Part shown: in pieces, positions 6,069-10,962 of the stretch
Position numbering within the stretch: the first letter of the stretch is position 1
Layout: every line of letters begins with the position of its first letter
Program-made: the position numbers and the translations under genes
Notes under the pieces: model-generated
Database searches by the model: none
Told to the model about the DNA's origin: nothing
The model's input: the letters and a program-made list of their open reading frames with translations, nothing else
Source: an uncultured Streptococcus sp.
GTDB lineage: Bacteria > Bacillota > Bacilli > Lactobacillales > Streptococcaceae
Assembly: GCA_934216185.1 (NCBI GenBank)
Contig: CAKQBM010000060.1
Coordinates: 1 to 10,962 of the forward strand
Length of the DNA stretch: 10,962 nucleotides
Direction: 5' to 3'

Positions 6069-7226
6069 TTGAAAAAACCAATTATCGAATTCAAAAACGT
6101 CTCTAAAGTTTTTGAAGACAGCAACACCAAGGTTCTCAAAGACATTAACTTTGAGTTGGAAGAAGGGAAATTCTACACTCTTTTAGGCGCATCTGGTTCA
6201 GGAAAATCAACCATCCTAAACATCATTGCAGGTTTACTGGATGCGACGACGGGAGATATCATGCTAGACGGTGTCCGCATCAATGATATCCCAACCAACA
6301 AGCGAGACGTCCATACTGTCTTCCAATCCTATGCCTTGTTTCCACATATGAATGTGTTTGAAAATGTTGCCTTTCCACTTCGCTTGCGTAAGATTGAAAA
6401 GAAAGAAATCGAGCAACGCGTAGCAGAAGTTCTCAAGATGGTTCAGTTGGAAGGGTATGAAAAACGTTCCATTCGTAAACTCTCAGGAGGACAACGTCAG
6501 CGTGTAGCTATTGCCCGTGCCATTATCAACCAACCCCGTGTGGTTTTGTTGGACGAGCCTCTGTCAGCGCTGGACTTGAAATTAAGAACAGATATGCAGT
6601 ACGAACTGCGTGAACTGCAACAACGATTGGGCATTACCTTTGTCTTTGTCACTCACGATCAGGAAGAAGCCCTGGCTATGAGTGACTGGATTTTTGTTAT
6701 GAATGATGGCGAGATTGTCCAGTCAGGAACACCTGTTGACATCTACGATGAGCCAATTAACCATTTTGTTGCCACCTTTATCGGCGAGTCAAACATCTTG
6801 CCAGGAACCATGATTGAGGACTACTTGGTTGAGTTTAATGGCAAACGCTTTGAAGCGGTCGATGGTGGGATGAAGCCAAATGAACCTGTTGAGGTTGTTA
6901 TTCGTCCAGAGGACTTGCGTATTACCCTTCCTGAAGAAGGCAAGCTCCAAGTTAAGGTCGATACCCAGCTCTTCCGTGGGGTGCACTATGAAATTATCGC
7001 CTATGACGAACTTGGAAATGAATGGATGATTCACTCGACTCGTAAGGCCATTGTGGGTGAGGAAATCGGTCTGGACTTTGAACCAGAAGACATCCACATC
7101 ATGCGTCTCAACGAAACTGAAGAAGAGTTCGATGCTCGTATCGAGGAGTACGTGGAAATCGAAGAGCAAGAAGCAGGTCTGATCAATGCGATCGAGGAGG
7201 AAAGAGATGAAGAAAACAAGCTCTAA
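6069..7226 (+). CDS. potA: PotA, spermidine/putrescine ABC transporter ATPase
   Basis: Cytoplasmic ATPase powering polyamine import through PotBC, 385 aa. Nucleotide-binding domain: Walker [10 protein letters not shown] (40-48, Lys46), Q-loop Gln86 in VFQSYALFP, signature LSGGQ (138-142), Walker B VVLLDEP (158-164, Glu163), H-loop His196 in VTHDQEEAL. The C-terminal OB/TOBE-like regulatory domain spans about 275-355 ([10 protein letters not shown] is typical), then a strongly acidic tail (about 355-385). The start is TTG: the only nearby in-frame initiator after the in-frame TGA at 6045, and it yields the normal family N-terminus ([16 protein letters not shown]). AAGGA (6053-6057) is 11 bases upstream, longer than ideal. 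An out-of-frame ATG at 6062 lies between. The gene overlaps potB by 20 bases. Confidence 0.95.
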   Translation: MKKPIIEFKNVSKVFEDSNTKVLKDINFELEEGKFYTLLGASGSGKSTILNIIAGLLDATTGDIMLDGVRINDIPTNKRDVHTVFQSYALFPHMNVFENVAFPLRLRKIEKKEIEQRVAEVLKMVQLEGYEKRSIRKLSGGQRQRVAIARAIINQPRVVLLDEPLSALDLKLRTDMQYELRELQQRLGITFVFVTHDQEEALAMSDWIFVMNDGEIVQSGTPVDIYDEPINHFVATFIGESNILPGTMIEDYLVEFNGKRFEAVDGGMKPNEPVEVVIRPEDLRITLPEEGKLQVKVDTQLFRGVHYEIIAYDELGNEWMIHSTRKAIVGEEIGLDFEPEDIHIMRLNETEEEFDARIEEYVEIEEQEAGLINAIEEERDEENKL

Positions 7227-8013
7227 ACTCTTTGTAGTGCCCTACATGCTCTGGATTGCCCTATTTGTATTGGCACCCTTGGTCTTGATTTTCGGACAAT
7301 CCTTTTTCAACATTGAAGGCCAGTTTAGTTTAGAAAATTATAAATCTTACTTTGCGTCACAAAACTTGACCTACCTAAAAATGAGTTTCAACTCTGTACT
7401 CTATGCAGGAATTGTGACCTTTGTGACACTGCTTATAAGTTATCCGACAGCCCTTTTTTTGACTCGTCTCAAGCACCGTCAACTCTGGCTCATGCTGATT
7501 ATCCTGCCGACTTGGATCAATTTGCTCCTTAAAGCCTATGCCTTTATCGGGATTTTTGGTCAAAATGGCTCTATTAACCAATTTTTGGAATTCATCGGAA
7601 TTGGTTCGCAACAGTTGCTCTTTACGGATTTCTCCTTTATCTTTGTCGCAAGCTACATCGAGCTTCCCTTTATGATTTTGCCGATTTTCAATATCTTGGA
7701 CGATATGGATAACAATCTCATCAATGCCAGCTATGACCTCGGTGCGACCAAGTGGGAGACCTTCCGTCATGTCATCTTTCCTCTGTCTATGAACGGCGTG
7801 CGAAGTGGGGTTCAGTCGGTCTTTATCCCAAGTTTGAGTCTCTTCATGCTGACCCGTTTGATTGGTGGGAACCGCGTTATCACCTTGGGGACTGCCATTG
7901 AGCAGAACTTCCTGACCAATGACAACTACGGTATGGGTTCAACCATCGGTGTAATTCTCATCCTGACCATGTTCATCACCATGTGGGTGACCAAGGAAAG
8001 GAGAGAACGATGA
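7207..8013 (+). CDS. potB: PotB, spermidine/putrescine ABC transporter permease
   Basis: Integral membrane subunit forming the translocation channel with PotC, 268 aa. About six transmembrane helices are visible (roughly 9-33, 62-86, 94-117, 142-164, 200-218, 243-262). The EAA-type cytoplasmic loop that docks on PotA is [20 protein letters not shown] (172-191), with the conserved Gly179. I chose ATG 7207 because GAGGAGG (7194-7200) sits 6 bases before it. An in-frame ATG at 7186 would place the ribosome site inside the gene and add seven charged residues. It starts within the last 20 bases of potA and ends in an ATGA overlap with potC, indicating translational coupling. Confidence 0.95.
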   Translation: MKKTSSKLFVVPYMLWIALFVLAPLVLIFGQSFFNIEGQFSLENYKSYFASQNLTYLKMSFNSVLYAGIVTFVTLLISYPTALFLTRLKHRQLWLMLIILPTWINLLLKAYAFIGIFGQNGSINQFLEFIGIGSQQLLFTDFSFIFVASYIELPFMILPIFNILDDMDNNLINASYDLGATKWETFRHVIFPLSMNGVRSGVQSVFIPSLSLFMLTRLIGGNRVITLGTAIEQNFLTNDNYGMGSTIGVILILTMFITMWVTKERRER

Positions 8014-8783
8014 AAAAATTTGCCAACCTTTATCTGGGACTGGTCTTTCTTGTCCTCTACCTGCCGATTTTTTACCTGATTGGCTACGCCTTTAATGCAG
8101 GCAACGACATGAACAGCTTTACAGGCTTTAGCTTGAGCCATTTTAAAACCATGTTTGGCGATGGTCGCCTTATGTTAATTGTGACTCAGACCTTTTTCTT
8201 GGCCTTCCTGTCAGCCTTGATTGCGACCATTATCGGGACTTTTGGAGCTATTTACATTTACCAGTCTCGTAAGAAATACCAAGAAGCCTTTCTTTCACTC
8301 AATAATATCCTCATGGTTGCGCCTGATGTTATGATTGGTGCTAGCTTCTTGATTCTTTTTACCCAACTCAAGTTTTCACTTGGCTTTTTGACCGTTCTAT
8401 CTAGTCACGTGGCCTTTTCCATTCCTATCGTGGTCTTGATGGTCTTGCCACGTCTCAAGGAAATGAATGGCGATATGATTCATGCTGCCTATGACCTTGG
8501 TGCCAGTCAATTTCAGATGTTCAAGGAAATCATGCTTCCTTACCTGACTCCGTCTATCATTGCAGGTTATTTCATGGCCTTCACCTATTCGCTAGATGAC
8601 TTTGCCGTGACCTTCTTTGTAACGGGAAATGGCTTTTCAACCCTGTCAGTCGAGATTTACTCTCGTGCTCGCAAGGGGATTTCGCTAGAAATCAATGCCC
8701 TGTCTGCCCTTGTCTTTCTCTTTAGTATTATCCTAGTGGTTGGATATTACTTTATCTCTCGTGAGAAGGAGGAGCAAGCATGA
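8010..8783 (+). CDS. potC: PotC, spermidine/putrescine ABC transporter permease
   Basis: Second channel subunit, 257 aa, about six membrane helices (roughly 6-28, 56-84, 98-119, 124-146, 182-204, 230-249). The EAA loop is IHAAYDLGASQFQMFKEIML (157-176). The segment TYSLDDFAVTFF (192-203) is typical of polyamine-type permeases. The start is ATG 8010, overlapping the potB TGA (ATGA) and preceded by AAAGGAGA; an in-frame ATG at 7983 lies inside potB with no suitable site and would add nine hydrophilic residues. It ends with another ATGA overlap at potD. Such tight overlaps suggest equal stoichiometry with PotB in the PotA2BC complex. Confidence 0.95.
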   Translation: MKKFANLYLGLVFLVLYLPIFYLIGYAFNAGNDMNSFTGFSLSHFKTMFGDGRLMLIVTQTFFLAFLSALIATIIGTFGAIYIYQSRKKYQEAFLSLNNILMVAPDVMIGASFLILFTQLKFSLGFLTVLSSHVAFSIPIVVLMVLPRLKEMNGDMIHAAYDLGASQFQMFKEIMLPYLTPSIIAGYFMAFTYSLDDFAVTFFVTGNGFSTLSVEIYSRARKGISLEINALSALVFLFSIILVVGYYFISREKEEQA

Positions 8784-9850
8784 AAAAACTCTATTTATTT
8801 TTAACAGGAATTGTAACCATTATCCTCGTCTTGTGGGGAATTGCGACTCATCTAGACAGTAAAATCAATAGCCGAGATAGTCAAAAATTGGTTATCTACA
8901 ACTGGGGGGACTATATTGATCCAGAACTCTTGGAGCAATTCACAGAAGAAACAGGAATTCAAGTCCAGTATGAGACCTTTGATTCCAACGAAGCCATGTA
9001 TACCAAGATTAAGCAGGGTGGAACGACCTACGATATTGCCATCCCTAGTGAATACATGATCAACAAGATGAAGGACGAAGACCTCTTGGTTCCGCTTGAT
9101 TATTCAAAACTTGAAGGTCTTGAAAATATCGGACCAGAGTTCCTCAACCAGTCCTTTGACCCAGGCAATAAATTCTCCATCCCTTACTTCTGGGGAACAC
9201 TGGGAATTGTCTACAATGAAACCATGGTAGATGAAGCGCCTGAGCATTGGGATGACCTCTGGAAGCCAGAGTATAAGAACTCTATCATGCTCTTTGATGG
9301 GGCGCGTGAGGTGTTGGGACTAGGACTTAATTCGCTAGGCTATAGCCTTAACTCCAAGGATACCCAGCAGTTGGAAGAGACAGTGGACAAGCTCTACAAG
9401 CTGACTCCAAATATCAAGGCTATCGTGGCGGACGAGATGAAGGGCTACATGATTCAGAACAACGCTGCTATCGGAGTGACCTTCTCTGGTGAAGCCAGTC
9501 AAATGCTAGAAAAAAATGAAAATCTACGCTATGTGGTTCCGACCGAGGCCAGCAACCTTTGGTTTGACAATATGGTCATTCCCAAAACAGTTAAAAACCA
9601 AGATGCAGCCTATGCTTTTATCAATTTTATGTTGAAACCCGAAAATGCTCTCAAAAATGCGGAGTATGTCGGTTATTCAACACCAAACCTACCAGCTAAG
9701 GAACTACTCCCAGAGGAGAAAAAAGAAGACAAGGCCTTCTATCCAGATGCTGAAACCATGAAACACCTAGAAGTTTATGAGAAATTTGACCATAAGTGGA
9801 CAGGAAAATATAGCGACCTCTTCCTACAGTTTAAAATGTATCGGAAGTAG
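8780..9850 (+). CDS. potD: PotD, spermidine/putrescine-binding protein
   Basis: Surface polyamine receptor that delivers spermidine/putrescine to PotBC, 356 aa. The N-terminus is KK followed by a hydrophobic helix (about 4-22). No Cys follows, so there is no lipobox: the protein is anchored by an uncleaved helix or released after signal peptidase I cleavage, unlike many Gram-positive binding proteins. The mature part has the PotD fold: KLVIYNWGDYIDPELL (36-51, Trp42 and Tyr45 in the ligand-stacking region), DIAIPSEYMINKM (85-97), YFWGTLGIVYN (136-146), DGAREVLGLGLNSLGYS (173-189) and a second aromatic/acid pair in NLWFDNMVIP (259-268, Trp261/Asp263). It is the last gene of the operon, coupled to potC by an ATGA overlap, with a strong terminator just after it. 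Confidence 0.95.
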   Translation: MKKLYLFLTGIVTIILVLWGIATHLDSKINSRDSQKLVIYNWGDYIDPELLEQFTEETGIQVQYETFDSNEAMYTKIKQGGTTYDIAIPSEYMINKMKDEDLLVPLDYSKLEGLENIGPEFLNQSFDPGNKFSIPYFWGTLGIVYNETMVDEAPEHWDDLWKPEYKNSIMLFDGAREVLGLGLNSLGYSLNSKDTQQLEETVDKLYKLTPNIKAIVADEMKGYMIQNNAAIGVTFSGEASQMLEKNENLRYVVPTEASNLWFDNMVIPKTVKNQDAAYAFINFMLKPENALKNAEYVGYSTPNLPAKELLPEEKKEDKAFYPDAETMKHLEVYEKFDHKWTGKYSDLFLQFKMYRK

Positions 9851-9861
9851 GAGAACGTAAG

Positions 9862-9892
9862 AAAACGAATCAGTTAAGCTGGTTCGTTTTTT
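9862..9892 (+). terminator. Terminator of the murB-potABCD operon
   Basis: A 12-bp stem AAAACGAATCAG (9862-9873) / CTGGTTCGTTTT (9879-9890) with one T-G pair, a 5-base loop and T-run to 9892. It starts 11 bases after the potD stop. Confidence 0.9.
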
Positions 9893-10091
9893 AATATAAG
9901 TCAGTTTTTACAGCCATATCTTTTTCTATTTTAGTTGCTGTGTTTAGTAATATGAAAATTGAGTATAAAAATAGTGATAAGTGAAATAATGGCGCATTTG
10001 TTTCAAGATTTTTTTTATTTGTTGAATTCTATCTCCTTCATTAAAATTTTTTAAATTGACTACTAGCTACATACACTTTTACCTCCTTTTA

Positions 10092-10100
10092 TGCTATAAT
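10092..10100 (+). promoter_or_regulatory. Extended -10 promoter of the XRE pseudogene
   Basis: TGCTATAAT is a consensus -10 with TGn extension, 87 bases before the XRE start codon. A convincing -35 is lacking at the usual distance (TACACT at 10072-10077 gives a 17-base spacer). Confidence 0.5.
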
Positions 10101-10132
10101 ATTCTCAATAGAATCTTTAATCTTCAAATAAA

Positions 10133-10148
10133 TATTCCTTATGGAATA
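10133..10148. repeat. Inverted repeat in the XRE leader, possible operator
   Basis: TATTCC-TTAT-GGAATA is a perfect 6-bp inverted repeat with a 4-base spacer, between the -10 element and the XRE start. XRE regulators often bind such dyads near their own promoter; no binding site is proven here. Confidence 0.35.
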
Positions 10149-10187
10149 ATTCCGTTTTATACCGTTTAGAATATTTAATAGGATACA

Positions 10188-10639
10188 ATGTTTAATAATG
10201 ATTCTTTGGAAGATCGTCTTAAGGAACTGAGAAAGATCAAGAAGTTAACTCAGATACAAATTTCTGAGATGATTGGTGGATAACAAGGTACTTATTCTCG
10301 TTGGGAGAATGGAACTTTAGAGCCTAATTTAGACGCCGTTGTCAAATTAGCAAAATTATTTGATACCACGACAGATTATTTACTAGGAAAAATGATTTAC
10401 AGTACTCTAGATGGTATTTCTCATCCAATCACTAGAATTGATATGAAGAAGTTAAAAGAGTTTAATAAAACTGAACTTAATGATTTGAAATTTGCGCTTG
10501 TTATGAATGGAATAAAAAACATTTCACTGTATTTGACTATATGGATGTGCTAGTTTCTGAATATAATTTAGACAAAGAAGAGCAAGGAATATTACAGCCT
10601 CTCTTTAAAGAGATTTATGATTATTTTAATGCAGATTAA
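10188..10639 (+). pseudogene. XRE-family helix-turn-helix regulator, broken by a stop codon and a frameshift
   Basis: Reading from ATG 10188 (AGGA at 10180-10183) gives an XRE DNA-binding domain: SLEDRLKELRKIKKLTQIQISEMIGG, then TAA at 10281-10283, then directly QGTYSRWENGTLEPNLDAVVKLAKLFDTTTDYLLGK in the same frame. The stop sits at the turn before the recognition helix, where relatives usually have a small or polar residue; a TCA-to-TAA change would explain it. After residue ~117 the frame runs into a premature TAG at 10551-10553. Reading one base shifted from the A-run at 10513-10520 restores a continuous tail (KHFTVFDYMDVLVSEYNLDK to FNAD) ending at 10639. One extra A would repair it, giving about 150 aa. 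Two independent lesions argue for a real pseudogene rather than one sequencing error. Target genes and original role are unknown. Confidence 0.85.
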
Positions 10640-10657
10640 TGGTTTATAAGATTAAGC

Positions 10658-10691
10658 CTCAATAGATAGAGAATAATATATTCTTGTTGAG
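10658..10691. other. Stem-loop between the XRE pseudogene and the next gene
   Basis: An inner perfect stem AGAATA/TATTCT (10670-10675/10679-10684) and an outer CTCAA/TTGAG (10658-10662/10687-10691) are separated by an asymmetric internal loop. No T-run follows, so it is not an obvious terminator; it could be a weak attenuator, an operator or chance in AT-rich DNA. Confidence 0.3.
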
Positions 10692-10735
10692 TGATTCTAT
10701 TTTATGAAGGTTGTTTGTAGTTGAAGGGGAAATAG

Positions 10736-10962
10736 ATGGACTCTAAAATTGATACAGCTTGGAACTTGTTTCTGGAAGGAAAAATATCAGAAGCTAAAAA
10801 GTTAGTTGAACAAGATTTTTCCATTGATACCTGTACGAATTTTAGTCTTTTAAATTTGATGGGATATTTATTGTTAGCAGAAAAAGACTATGTTTCATGT
10901 ACCCATATCTTTGAGAAATACATTTTATTGGCGCAACAAAATGAAGATAAAGAAAATGAACA
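10736..10962 (+). CDS. Helical TPR-like protein of unknown function (5' part only)
   Basis: 75 codons are visible before the window ends. The start ATG is supported by AAGGGGA (10724-10730), 5 bases upstream. The visible protein (MDSKIDTAWNLFLEGKISEAKK... LLNLMGYLLLAEKDYVSCTHIFEKYILLAQ) is alpha-helical. Its A/W-x-x-L-F-x-x-G-K-x-x-E-A-K and L-x-x-x-G-x-x-L-L spacing resembles a tetratricopeptide repeat pair. There is no signal peptide or membrane segment in the visible part, so it is probably cytoplasmic. It lies 96 bases after the broken XRE gene and shares its AT-rich composition. HTH regulators paired with TPR proteins occur in streptococcal peptide-sensing systems, but nothing here shows that function. 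I do not recognise the gene; the rest must be read outside the window. Confidence 0.75.
   Translation, partial: MDSKIDTAWNLFLEGKISEAKKLVEQDFSIDTCTNFSLLNLMGYLLLAEKDYVSCTHIFEKYILLAQQNEDKENE

Larger units (their letters stand above)
9893..10187. other. AT-rich intergenic stretch before the broken XRE gene
   Basis: About 295 bases with no convincing gene. Clearly more AT-rich than the left nine tenths of the window, which suggests a junction with less conserved DNA. It holds an extended -10 element near 10092-10100, an inverted repeat at 10133-10148, and on the minus strand a strong ribosome-site-like AAAAGGAGGT (10081-10090) in front of only an 11-codon frame. No insertion sequence ends or long repeats were recognised. 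Confidence 0.6.

Noticed and set aside
6062..6106. ATG at 6062 as the true potA start
   Set aside because: It is in a different frame from potA and stops after 14 codons; the PotA N-terminus fits the family when started at TTG 6069.
6789..7169. 126-codon open frame on the minus strand inside potA
   Set aside because: It lies fully antisense to a well-conserved coding region, has no ribosome site and no recognisable protein features; a shadow frame.
7186..7206. Upstream in-frame ATG for potB
   Set aside because: The ribosome site GAGGAGG lies downstream of it and directly serves ATG 7207; the seven added residues are charged and unlike a PotB start.
7375..7770. 131-codon open frame on the minus strand inside potB
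   Set aside because: Antisense shadow of the membrane protein gene; composition is highly charged as expected from reverse complement of hydrophobic codons, with no start signal.
7983..8009. Upstream in-frame ATG for potC
   Set aside because: It is embedded in potB without a ribosome site; ATG 8010 has AAAGGAGA and the usual ATGA coupling.
10056..10100. TTGACT at 10056-10061 as the -35 partner of TATAAT at 10095-10100
   Set aside because: The spacer would be 33 bases, about twice what sigma-A tolerates.

Overview
The window looks like chromosomal DNA of a mitis-group Streptococcus, very close to or within S. pneumoniae. The evidence is a full-length BOX repeat (a pneumococcal/mitis-group element), protein sequences of pneumococcal type, strong Shine-Dalgarno sites, TGn-extended -10 promoters, and the order pstB-phoU / lipoprotein / GntR-MocR regulator / aldB / membrane protease / murB-potABCD. 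That order agrees with what I recall of pneumococcal genomes; no database was consulted.

Layout. (1) 1-891: the 3' end of a phosphate-transport operon, with the tail of pstB, then phoU and a clear terminator. (2) 936-2003: a monocistronic amino-acid-type solute-binding lipoprotein behind a near-perfect sigma-A promoter. A BOX element begins at its stop codon, and a bidirectional hairpin terminator is shared with the convergent gene. (3) 1985-4915: a MocR-type regulator (minus strand) divergent from a two-gene unit (plus strand), acetolactate decarboxylase aldB and a YhfC-like intramembrane protease, ended by a terminator. (4) 4946-9892: murB followed by the complete polyamine importer potABCD. 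The pot genes are tightly overlapped (20 bp, then two ATGA junctions) and closed by a strong terminator. A gene-free stretch of about 160 bases with hairpin potential separates murB from potA, and potA starts with TTG. (5) 9893-10962: an AT-rich, less conserved-looking tail. It holds a long intergenic stretch, an XRE-family regulator broken by a nonsense codon and a frameshift, and the 5' end of a helical (TPR-like) protein running off the window.

How the parts work together. PstB and PhoU serve high-affinity phosphate uptake and its signalling. The lipoprotein probably feeds an amino-acid importer encoded elsewhere. AldB turns acetolactate into acetoin, relieving acid stress and diverting pyruvate; its divergent MocR neighbour is a candidate regulator. 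MurB makes the peptidoglycan precursor UDP-MurNAc. PotABCD imports spermidine/putrescine, and its apparent co-transcription with murB links wall synthesis and polyamine uptake by layout only.

Most of the window is ordinary core chromosome. The places that deserve a second look are the H-loop substitution in PstB, the murB-potA leader with its unusual start arrangement, the palindrome on the lipoprotein promoter, and the decayed regulator region at the right end. I did not find convincing evidence of an entirely new multi-gene system.
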